Assembly (NCBI GenBank): GCA_900546055.1 | Contig: URBG01000008.1 | Span: forward strand, 1 to 50,814 | Direction: 5' to 3' | DNA from: an uncultured Mycoplasmatota bacterium | GTDB lineage: Bacteria > Bacillota_I > Bacilli_A > RF39 > UBA660 | DNA length: 50,814 nucleotides | Shown here: positions 34,032 to 41,527 of the stretch, in pieces | Numbering within the stretch: position 1 is the stretch's first letter | Layout: each line of letters begins with the position of its first letter | Notes under the pieces: model-generated | What the model was told of the DNA's origin: nothing | The model's database searches: none | The model's input: only the letters and a program-made list of their open reading frames with translations | Made by a program: the position numbers and the translations under genes

Positions 34032-34708
34032 AATTTATTAACAACATAATTATAAACATCTTCATTAATGTCTTCGATTGTTCTAATGTTACCGTTATTT
34101 GTACATTCAACTGTATGGATGTTATATTTTTTAGCTAATTCAATATAAGCTTTTTCTGCTTGTTTTAAATGGTTGATATCTTTTTCATGACCATCAGGTA
34201 GTTCATTTTCGCGGTTTGCTTTTAATATTTGTGCTTTTTCTGTTGGCATGTGCAGAAAAATAGCAATATCTGGTTTTGGTAATTCTAATAAGTTAAACTC
34301 TAAATTATCTAACCAATCATACATTTCTGCTCTTTCTTTTTCATCTTCTAATTTTCCACCTTGATGAGCCATATTTGAATAAATATATCTATCTAAAATT
34401 ATATTAGCGCCATTTTCTAAAAGAAAGGTTATTTTATCTATATTATACTTACGGTCAGCAGCATAATAAAGTGAGGCTACTTTAGGATCAACATGAGTTG
34501 GGCCTTCTTCAAAATATGTATCACATATATGTGGTTTTCCTAAATATGGTCCACCAATTATTTTTCCAGTTGGAGAGTTATAATTTGGAAAACTAAAATT
34601 ATCAACTTTAATTCCTTTTTCTCTTAGTTTTTGGATTAATAATTTTGTTTGTGTTTCTTTGCCAGAACAATCAGTTCCTTCGATAACAATTAATTTACCT
34701 TTTTCCAT
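34022..34708 (-). CDS. tmk: Thymidylate kinase
   Basis: The 228-residue dTMP-kinase-family protein starts MEKGKLIVIEGTDCSGKETQ, a P-loop with Cys in place of the usual Gly before SGK. Then DRYIYSNMAHQGGKL gives the DR-Y substrate motif, and a lid region near 165-180 follows. I start at the ATG at 34708 because GGAGAG precedes it. It overlaps the end of dfrA by 14 bases. As last gene of thyA-dfrA-tmk it completes a dTMP-to-dTDP route. The family match is closer to the longer eukaryote-like or phage-like subgroup than to E. coli Tmk. Confidence 0.88.
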   Translation of the reverse strand: MEKGKLIVIEGTDCSGKETQTKLLIQKLREKGIKVDNFSFPNYNSPTGKIIGGPYLGKPHICDTYFEEGPTHVDPKVASLYYAADRKYNIDKITFLLENGANIILDRYIYSNMAHQGGKLEDEKERAEMYDWLDNLEFNLLELPKPDIAIFLHMPTEKAQILKANRENELPDGHEKDINHLKQAEKAYIELAKKYNIHTVECTNNGNIRTIEDINEDVYNYVVNKLSL

Positions 34709-35198
34709 ATACTCTCCTTTTATATAAAGTGTGACTGTAGCTAATACCTGTTTTTTCATCGACATGTGCTGCTAACTCTTTTCTAGTGAAATCATCTTGA
34801 TCAAATTCTGGAAAAAATACGGTTGCTTCATTATCTTCAGCATCGATTTCTGTTAGATAAAGGTTATTTGCATAAGGTAATAATTGATCATACATTGTCG
34901 CTCCACCTATATCAAATATTTCGTCATCGACATTTTCATATGTTTCTAAAAATTGGTCAACACTTTGGTAAACGTCAACTTCTGGAGGAAATAATAAACC
35001 ACTTCTACTTAAAACTAGGTGTTTTCTTCCTGGCAACATTTTAGGTAACGATTCGAATGTCTTTCGTCCCATTATCATAGTATGCCCCATAGTTGTTTCT
35101 CTGAAAAACTTCATATCATCTTTAAAATGCCATATTAAATCATTATTTTTTCCTAATTCATTATTTCTGCCGACAGCGGCTATTATTGATAATTGCAT
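34695..35198 (-). CDS. dfrA: Dihydrofolate reductase
   Basis: DHFR regenerates the tetrahydrofolate consumed by ThyA. The 167-residue protein has SIIAAVGRNNELGKNNDLIWHFKDDMKFF with the catalytic acid (D27-like). TMGHTMIMGRKTFESLP and LPGRKHLVLSR are the NADPH sites, and IFDIGGATMYDQLLP precedes the C-terminal LYLTEIDAE. The length is normal. It starts 10 bases after the thyA stop behind AAGAGGTGAA, forming the usual thyA-dfrA pair. Confidence 0.96.
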   Translation of the reverse strand: MQLSIIAAVGRNNELGKNNDLIWHFKDDMKFFRETTMGHTMIMGRKTFESLPKMLPGRKHLVLSRSGLLFPPEVDVYQSVDQFLETYENVDDEIFDIGGATMYDQLLPYANNLYLTEIDAEDNEATVFFPEFDQDDFTRKELAAHVDEKTGISYSHTLYKRRVYGKR

Positions 35199-35208
35199 AA
35201 TTCACCTC

Positions 35209-36111
35209 TTACTGCGCTAATGGGAATCTTATTTTCCCATGATGCTTATAATTTAAGACTTTAACATCTTTGCATTCGCTTGAACTATCGAAATCATAAA
35301 AGTCCGTTACATCCGGATTTAACCATAATTCAGGGGCTTTTAAATCTTCTAGCTCTTCGCCTCTTCTTATTTGCTCTTCTATTCCTTCAATCTGATTAAC
35401 ATATATATGTGGATCCTTAATGCTCCAATCTAAGCTACCCGGTTTTAAATCAGCAACTTGCGCTAGCATATGTAATAAAACTGAATACTGCGTAACATTG
35501 AAAGGTAATCCCAATGGAACATCACAGCTTCGTTGATGAACCCAAGCATTTAATTTACCATCAGTTACATCCCATTCACTTGACCAAACGCACGATGGTA
35601 AAACTGCCGTATCTAAATAATCATCCTGCCATAAACTAATTACACGCCTTCTGTCAGTTGGATTATTTTTTAAACTGTCAATTAATTTATCGGTTAATTT
35701 AAATTTGTTTACAATATAACCATAGGCAGTTCCTATTGTATGAGCGTATTCTTTGCCAAATTCTTTTTCAATTATTTGTTTAGTTAATTCTCCGTTTTCA
35801 CCTAAGACCATTTGCTCGGCTGTCCAAATTCCTTTTTCATCAATCTCCCATTGATCCCAAATGGGAACATTTCGTTCTTGAAGCCATCTTACATCATTAC
35901 TTTGGGCTTGATATATCCAAAGCATCTCAAGGATTGCCTGCCTAAAAAATAATTGTTTAGTAGTTAGTACTGGAAATTCTTCCTCGAAGTCAAAGTGAAA
36001 ATGATGTGATGGCAGTTTTATTGAATTTACGCCGGTTCTATTTTCTACTTCTCTTCCCTCTTCTAAAATCTTTTTACACAATTTTAAATATTCTTTATCC
36101 CATTTTGCCAT
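35209..36111 (-). CDS. thyA: Thymidylate synthase ThyA
   Basis: ThyA methylates dUMP with methylene-THF. The 300-residue protein has NPTDRRRVISLWQ (phosphate-binding arginines) and the active-site Cys in VLPSCVWSSEW. RSCDVPLGLPFNVTQYSVL follows, and the end is APELWLNPDVTDFYDF and LNYKHHGKIRFPLA. These last segments resemble the B. subtilis ThyA subtype more than the E. coli one. The usual GDCHxY appears here as KDPHIY. It has GGGGGGAT ahead of its start and is 10 bases after the HD gene. Confidence 0.95.
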   Translation of the reverse strand: MAKWDKEYLKLCKKILEEGREVENRTGVNSIKLPSHHFHFDFEEEFPVLTTKQLFFRQAILEMLWIYQAQSNDVRWLQERNVPIWDQWEIDEKGIWTAEQMVLGENGELTKQIIEKEFGKEYAHTIGTAYGYIVNKFKLTDKLIDSLKNNPTDRRRVISLWQDDYLDTAVLPSCVWSSEWDVTDGKLNAWVHQRSCDVPLGLPFNVTQYSVLLHMLAQVADLKPGSLDWSIKDPHIYVNQIEGIEEQIRRGEELEDLKAPELWLNPDVTDFYDFDSSSECKDVKVLNYKHHGKIRFPLAQ

Positions 36112-36121
36112 TGTATCCCCC

Positions 36122-36694
36122 CTAGTCTACAATTTCGTTATTTTCAAATTTGATGTCTAAAAACTTCTTACTTGCTAACAAATCACACATATGAACAAAC
36201 TTTTGATATTTATTCTGTGGCTTTGGTAGAACTTTATCACTATATTTATTGGTATTAAATGGTCCCATATGGCTGGAAATAACAGATGATAAAAATTCTA
36301 TCTCTGAATCTTTAAACGTTGTGTTATTTTTATTTTCTTTAATGAACTCGGCAGCCAATAAAGGATGATCAAATCTAACATATTCCTCTTTTGGCTCACC
36401 ATGTTTTAAACCATCGTGGAGAATTAAAGCGAGAACCATTAAATCCTTTTCTTCTGAATTAAAAGGATCGCCAATCATGCTATATAATAATTCATAAGCT
36501 ATACGAACAGCAGCCTTGGTATGTCTCACTAATCCGCCATTTCCGCTAGCAAACTTCGGATGATATTTCCCGGTTGAACTAGCTGGAACTTCAAAAAAAT
36601 AATCTGGCAAAAGTTCTATTAAAATTTCAGCATTTCTTTGATATTCTGGATTTTTTATATAATTAATTTCTGTTTTAAAAACTTCTTTTTTCAT
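36122..36694 (-). CDS. HD-domain phosphohydrolase in the thyA operon
   Basis: The 190-residue protein shows an HD fold: LVRHTKAAVRIAYELL (His1), ALILHDGLKHGEP (HD pair), SSHMGPF and VHMCDLLASKKFLDI (last Asp). HD proteins of this type are nucleotidases or ppGpp-like hydrolases. Given its place directly ahead of thyA-dfrA-tmk, a (d)NMP phosphatase role in the thymidylate pool is plausible but inferred. It is 30 bases from hemW. Confidence 0.82.
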   Translation of the reverse strand: MKKEVFKTEINYIKNPEYQRNAEILIELLPDYFFEVPASSTGKYHPKFASGNGGLVRHTKAAVRIAYELLYSMIGDPFNSEEKDLMVLALILHDGLKHGEPKEEYVRFDHPLLAAEFIKENKNNTTFKDSEIEFLSSVISSHMGPFNTNKYSDKVLPKPQNKYQKFVHMCDLLASKKFLDIKFENNEIVD

Positions 36695-36724
36695 CTTACC
36701 ACCCTAGTCTAAGTATATCACAAA

Positions 36725-37807
36725 CTAATGTTTGTGTAAATTGTCATTGAGAAAGTTTACTAAAATTTCGTTTGATAAATACAAATACTTAGGGTTGATG
36801 TATATATAATCTTCATTTTTTAGTAAATCATCAGCTATCAAATTATGTAAAGTCTCTATTTCTAAAATATCAAAACCATATTTTTGATAAAAGCTTTTTT
36901 TATTAATTCCTTTTAGTTTACGAAAACCTAAAATGAATTCATTTTGTAAAATTTCATTTTTATTAAGTGTATTTATTTCACTACGATAGTCACCATGTAA
37001 ATATTTATTTAAATTTCTTGTATTATCGTATCTAATATTTTCTATGTATCCACTTGCTCCTAAGCCAAACCCGTAATAGTGTTCATTATTCCAATAAGTT
37101 AAATTATGTTTGGATTCTTTATCTTCTTTAGCATAATTACTAATTTCATAATGATTGTAGCCATGTTCTTTTAGAATTTTATTTAATAAATTATCTTTAG
37201 AAGTATCATCTTCATCAAGTTCATAATTTTCAATAAAGAGTTTTGTATGTGGTTCTAAAATAAGACTATAGGCAGAAAGATGAGGAATATTTAAAGATAA
37301 AAATATTTCTATATCTTCTTTTAAATCTTTAAATGTTTGTTCTTTAAACCCATACATTAAATCAAGGTTTATATTATCAAAATATTGTTTTGCTAAAATG
37401 ATATTTTCAATATTCACATTATGACGACCTAAAAGTTTTAAAATTTTAGGATTAAATGATTGAACGCCAATGCTTAAGCGGTTAACCTTTGTTTTTAAAA
37501 ATTCTAATTTTTCTTTAGTTAAATCTTCCACATTGCATTCAAAGGTTATTTCACAGCTTTCGTCTAAATTAAAAATGGAAGTTATTTTAAATAATTTTTT
37601 TAACTGATCAATGGTTAAGGAACTTGGCGTCCCACCACCAAAGTAAAGTGTTTTTAGTTTTTCATGTTGATAATTAGACCTTATTTCGTTTTCTAAAGCA
37701 TTTAAATACTTATCTATCCATTTATCATTTTTATATAATTTACAAAAATCACAATATGTACAAATATTAGTACAAAATGGAATATGAATGTAGGCAGCGT
37801 TTGTCAT
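36725..37807 (-). CDS. hemW: HemW-like radical SAM protein
   Basis: The 360-residue protein begins AYIHIPFCTNICTYCDFCK, with the CxxxCxxC iron-sulfur ligands and a following Cys as in HemW. LYFGGGTPSSL and ECNVEDLTKEKLEFL follow, then GVQSFNPKILKLLGR and DLMYGFKEQT as SAM-contacting segments, then a C-terminal HemN-like region. HemW carries haem to targets and is often mis-named coproporphyrinogen oxidase. The order lepA-(x)-hemW is common in Firmicutes. Its ATG overlaps the previous stop as ATGA. Confidence 0.92.
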   Translation of the reverse strand: MTNAAYIHIPFCTNICTYCDFCKLYKNDKWIDKYLNALENEIRSNYQHEKLKTLYFGGGTPSSLTIDQLKKLFKITSIFNLDESCEITFECNVEDLTKEKLEFLKTKVNRLSIGVQSFNPKILKLLGRHNVNIENIILAKQYFDNINLDLMYGFKEQTFKDLKEDIEIFLSLNIPHLSAYSLILEPHTKLFIENYELDEDDTSKDNLLNKILKEHGYNHYEISNYAKEDKESKHNLTYWNNEHYYGFGLGASGYIENIRYDNTRNLNKYLHGDYRSEINTLNKNEILQNEFILGFRKLKGINKKSFYQKYGFDILEIETLHNLIADDLLKNEDYIYINPKYLYLSNEILVNFLNDNLHKH

Positions 37808-38619
37808 CGTGATTTGCCTTTTGGTTCTTGGTTATTGGAAACTTTAGGCTGTTGATGTTCAAGAGATGTATATAGAGAATACAAATCTCCCATACTATAT
37901 TCTTGATAATTTGGAACTATTTGATAGACTTCATTGATTATTTTTCGAGCACCAAATCTTAATTCTTTATCACTTTCTGGTAAATTACGAATATCGTAGG
38001 CTTTTAAATCGCTAGGTGTGATTAACCCATCATGATAGGCATGAACACGTTCAAGGCTTTGACGTTGAATTTCTTCTCTTCTGAGTCTTTCTTCTTCAGC
38101 TTGGTGTTCTGCTTTTATTTTTTGTTCTCTTTTTTTGGCTACTAATCTTTCAACAGAGTGATGTGGGTCAACTATACCATTTAAGGGTGATAGATTAGGC
38201 TGAAGATGGTGTTCATAATTTTGATCAATCATGTTTAATGCGGTTACATAATCCTCGGCAACTTCTTTCATAAGTTCATTTATATGTATATCAGTTTCCC
38301 AATTATCAGCAACAGATTCTTCATATAAATATTGTAATTTTAACATTATACTGCTGTAACTATTATCTAAAGCGGCTTTTTTAGCATTATACTGTAGCTT
38401 ATCTGGGTCAGTCTCTGGCTCATGTCTTTTCATTTGAAATAGCGCTAATAAATCTGGATCCGGCTCTGTAGAAATTGGCCCTGTTTGTTCATCGATAAGC
38501 TCTTCAACATAAGTTGGGTAATCGAATTTTTTAGAACTTACAGTATATGGGTCTGGAGTATAAATTTCTACCCTTCTCCATTTGCGACCAACTTTTACTT
38601 TTCTTATTGGCACTTCCAT
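37804..38619 (-). CDS. Hypothetical protein between lepA and hemW
   Basis: I do not recognise this 271-residue protein. It starts with a basic strand (PIRKVKVGRKWRRVEIYTPDPY), has an acidic middle, and carries a charged probable coiled coil (about 160-195, RLVAKKREQKIKAEHQAEEERLRREEIQRQ in sequence terms). It ends with a basic QPK-rich tail. No signal peptide or membrane helix. GAGGTGAT precedes the start. It lies 16 bases after lepA and overlaps hemW by four bases, so it is certainly co-expressed with both. Confidence 0.7.
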   Translation of the reverse strand: MEVPIRKVKVGRKWRRVEIYTPDPYTVSSKKFDYPTYVEELIDEQTGPISTEPDPDLLALFQMKRHEPETDPDKLQYNAKKAALDNSYSSIMLKLQYLYEESVADNWETDIHINELMKEVAEDYVTALNMIDQNYEHHLQPNLSPLNGIVDPHHSVERLVAKKREQKIKAEHQAEEERLRREEIQRQSLERVHAYHDGLITPSDLKAYDIRNLPESDKELRFGARKIINEVYQIVPNYQEYSMGDLYSLYTSLEHQQPKVSNNQEPKGKSR

Positions 38620-38635
38620 GATATCACCTCACTTC

Positions 38636-40438
38636 TTAATTCTCATCATCCATACTTAACACAGCTAAGAAGGCTTCTTGCGGGACTTCAACGTTACCAA
38701 CCATTTTCATTCGTTTCTTTCCTTCTTTTTGTTTTTCTAATAGTTTACGTTTTCTGGAAACGTCACCGCCATAGCATTTGGCTAAAACGTTTTTACGCAT
38801 CGCTTTGATATCAGCTCTAGCAATAGCTTTACTACCAATAACTGCTTGAATTGGAACTTCAAACATCTGTCTTGGAATTTGTTTTCTTAAAGCTTCAACG
38901 ATATTTCTACCGCGTTTATAGGCAAAATCTTTATGAACTATTAAACTTAAGGCATCAACTATTTCTCCATTTAGTAAAATGTCCATTTTAACTAAATCAC
39001 TTTCTTTATAGCCAATTAGTTCATAGTCAAATGATGCATATCCCCTGGTTGCTCCTTTTAATTTATCAAAAAAGTCATACACGATTTCTGATAATGGTAT
39101 TTCATAGTGAATGTTAACTCTTGTTTGGTCTAAGTATTCCATACTTACATAGTTACCACGTTTATTTTGACATAGTTCCATAATTGGGCCAATATAAGTA
39201 CTTGGCACAAGGATATTAGTTTTAATATAAGGTTCTTCTATTTTGCTTATTTTCTGTCTTTCAGGCATTTTAACTGGACTATCAATGTTGATAATTGAAC
39301 CATCAGTTTTAGTTATTTTGTAAATAACTGATGGACTGGTAGCAATTAATTCAATACCAAATTCTCTTTCAATACGTTCTAAAGTAATTTCCATATGAAG
39401 CAATCCTAAGAAACCACATCTAAACCCAAAGCCTAAGGCTTTTGATGTTTCTGGTTCAAACTCTAAAGCAGCGTCATTTAATTTTAATTTATCTAAGGCC
39501 TCTCTTAAATCAGGATATTTACTCGACTCTAGTGGATATAGTCCGCAGAACACCATTGGTTTCATTGGTTTATATCCTGGAAGACTTTCAGACGCAGGAT
39601 CTTCTGCTTGTGTTATGGTATCTCCAACTTTAATGTCACGGATACTTTTAATGCTTCCGCAAATATAGCCTACTTCACCGGTGACTAATTCATTTTTACT
39701 ACTTTCTTTTGGATTACTAATACCAAGTTCTACAGCTTCATGAACAGCACCTGTGGCCATCATTTTGATTTTATCTTTAACTTTAACTCTTCCGTTGACT
39801 ATTCTAACTAAAGCAACAACCCCCTTATAAGGATCAAAGTAGCTATCAAAAACTAAGGCTTGAAGTTTATCATTAATATTACCTTTTGGAGCTGGAATTC
39901 TTTCAACAATAGCATCAACTAAAGCTTTAATTCCTTCGCCTGTTTTAGCACTTGTTAATATGATTTCTTCGTCTTTAAAACCAAGAGTATCTATTAGTTC
40001 TTTTTTTACTTTTGGCACGTCAGCATTTGGTAAATCAATTTTATTAATAACGGGAATTATTTCTAAATCATTTTCTAAAGCTAGATAAACGTTAGCTAAA
40101 GTTTGAGCCTCAATTCCTTGAGCAGCATCGACAACTAAAACAGCGCCTTCACATGCAGCCAAACTACGCGATACTTCATAAGAAAAATCGACGTGTCCCG
40201 GAGTATCAATTAGATGAATGATGTAATCTTCATTTTTATATTTGTAATCTAATTGAACGGCATTTAATTTTATAGTAATGCCACGCTCTCTTTCAATATC
40301 CATACTATCTAATAATTGGTCTTGCATTTCCCTTTCGGTAATGGCACCTGTTAATTCTAATATTCTATCTGCGATTGTACTTTTCCCATGGTCAATATGA
40401 GCAATTATAGAAAAGTTTCGGATGTTTTCTTGTTTCAT
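38636..40438 (-). CDS. lepA: Elongation factor 4 (LepA)
   Basis: LepA is a ribosomal GTPase that back-translocates or aids subunit assembly. The 600-residue protein has G1 AHIDHGKST, G2 RERGITI, G3 DTPGH, G4 NKID and G5 SAKTG. The domain series of EF4 follows, ending VLSMDDEN after the LepA-specific region with KRKLLEKQKEGKKRMK. The length is normal. It heads a seven-gene unit through hypothetical, hemW, HD, thyA, dfrA and tmk. Confidence 0.98.
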   Translation of the reverse strand: MKQENIRNFSIIAHIDHGKSTIADRILELTGAITEREMQDQLLDSMDIERERGITIKLNAVQLDYKYKNEDYIIHLIDTPGHVDFSYEVSRSLAACEGAVLVVDAAQGIEAQTLANVYLALENDLEIIPVINKIDLPNADVPKVKKELIDTLGFKDEEIILTSAKTGEGIKALVDAIVERIPAPKGNINDKLQALVFDSYFDPYKGVVALVRIVNGRVKVKDKIKMMATGAVHEAVELGISNPKESSKNELVTGEVGYICGSIKSIRDIKVGDTITQAEDPASESLPGYKPMKPMVFCGLYPLESSKYPDLREALDKLKLNDAALEFEPETSKALGFGFRCGFLGLLHMEITLERIEREFGIELIATSPSVIYKITKTDGSIINIDSPVKMPERQKISKIEEPYIKTNILVPSTYIGPIMELCQNKRGNYVSMEYLDQTRVNIHYEIPLSEIVYDFFDKLKGATRGYASFDYELIGYKESDLVKMDILLNGEIVDALSLIVHKDFAYKRGRNIVEALRKQIPRQMFEVPIQAVIGSKAIARADIKAMRKNVLAKCYGGDVSRKRKLLEKQKEGKKRMKMVGNVEVPQEAFLAVLSMDDEN

Positions 40439-40488
40439 GTTTCTTCACCTTTTATAATTATATCATTTTTGCGCAAATAAAAAAACTC

Positions 40489-40899
40489 TTATGAGCTTCT
40501 TTGGCATTTTAACTCACCATTTGGTGATTTACTACAAATGTATTTATCGTATTTTAATTCAATAACACTAACGCTACCATTAGGGTTAATTGTAATTCTT
40601 CCGCCAACTGGCAATCTTCCGCTTTTAGTTATTTTCTCTTTAGCATTTATTTTTTTAGTTCCAAGATAAATATCATATCCATTTTTATTATACTTAACAG
40701 TAAATGGTAAGGTTATTTCTTGATTTAAGCTTTCATTAGTATATAAGACTTTAACACTATCAATACTACCATAAACGCTAGATTGAATGCCTGATAGCTG
40801 GGCATCGTATATTGTCTTTTGAACAATGGGAAAAAGTAGGCATGCAATAATGCCTATTAAAGCAATAATAAAGATGTTTTCCACGGTCTTATTACTCAT
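40489..40899 (-). CDS. Pilin-like protein lacking the prepilin-peptidase motif
   Basis: This 136-residue paralog of the next gene has an N-terminal helix IFIIALIGIIACLLFPIVQKTIYDAQ but no GF(T/S)LxE cleavage site. The shared parts include GSIDSVKVLYTNESL, SGRLPVGGRITIN and a two-Cys end (KYICSKSPNGELKC). It may be a membrane-held component of the pseudopilus, or a degenerate copy. Its start lies 11 bases after TATAAT of the 20-bp element shared with the HerA-like gene. A weak AGCTC/GAGTT hairpin with a T run overlaps its stop. Confidence 0.7.
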   Translation of the reverse strand: MSNKTVENIFIIALIGIIACLLFPIVQKTIYDAQLSGIQSSVYGSIDSVKVLYTNESLNQEITLPFTVKYNKNGYDIYLGTKKINAKEKITKSGRLPVGGRITINPNGSVSVIELKYDKYICSKSPNGELKCQRSS

Positions 40900-40908
40900 A
40901 TTATCCCT

Positions 40909-40928
40909 CTATTATAATGTTATCACAA
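40909..40928 (-). promoter_or_regulatory. 20-bp start-proximal element of the pilin-like gene
   Basis: TTGTGATAACATTATAATAG on the minus strand, identical to 5271-5290, with its TATAAT also 11 bases before the ATG. Confidence 0.55.
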
Positions 40929-40945
40929 CGGGTATTTTTTGACAA

Positions 40946-40971
40946 GAAAAAACTTAGGATTATATCCTAAG
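40946..40971 (-). terminator. Intrinsic terminator after the pilin gene
   Basis: Perfect 8-bp stem CTTAGGAT/ATCCTAAG (40953-40960 and 40964-40971) with a TAT loop and TTTTTTC on the minus strand. Confidence 0.8.
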
Positions 40972-40981
40972 AAAATTATTT

Positions 40982-41434
40982 TTATGGGGCTGGACAAGTT
41001 GTATCATTCTTACAGCACTTTACTTCAGTACCAGAAGTGTTAGTAGTACAAGAATATTTACCATTTTTAGTGAACATCAAGTCTTTAGCGTGTATTTCAC
41101 CAGTAGTAGTATTGATAGTTACGGTACCTCCAGTTGGCTTTTCCCCACTTATAGTTACAGATCTTCCAAGTTTTGTAGAACTGTCATCACTGCCATCAGC
41201 TTTGAACGTAACTGTCGGATTATCAACAATATCTTTATTGTCAATAGTTTGAGATTGGGTATATGCTAATTTAACAGCATCAATTGTTCCCCATGTTTTA
41301 TCTTTAGCACCTTCTAAACGTGAGTTATTAATAACATTTAAAATCGCAGGTGTAGTAACTAAGGCAACAATTGCTAAAATAATGATAACGGCTAACAATT
41401 CGACTAACGTAAACCCCTTCATTTTATCTTTCAT
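40982..41434 (-). CDS. Class III/type IV pilin-like protein with N-methylation motif
   Basis: The 150-residue protein has a textbook prepilin signal: MKDKMKG/FTLVELLAVIIILAIVALVTTPAILNVI, with Glu5 after the cleavage site. A Thr/Asp/Lys-rich head domain ends in a Cys-rich tail (KYSCTTNT...EVKCCKNDTTC). It may be a competence-type pseudopilin or adhesive pilin. A prepilin peptidase and assembly ATPase are not in the window. GAGGAGGTGAAA supports the start. It lies between its degenerate paralog and valS, with terminators on the pilin side. Confidence 0.85.
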   Translation of the reverse strand: MKDKMKGFTLVELLAVIIILAIVALVTTPAILNVINNSRLEGAKDKTWGTIDAVKLAYTQSQTIDNKDIVDNPTVTFKADGSDDSSTKLGRSVTISGEKPTGGTVTINTTTGEIHAKDLMFTKNGKYSCTTNTSGTEVKCCKNDTTCPAP

Positions 41435-41527
41435 CTATTTCACCTCCTCACCTTGCTACTGTAATAAATATAACATAATTCTTTTTAAAAATCAATTAGT
41501 TTTAATTATTATTGTCGAGTTTTGTGT

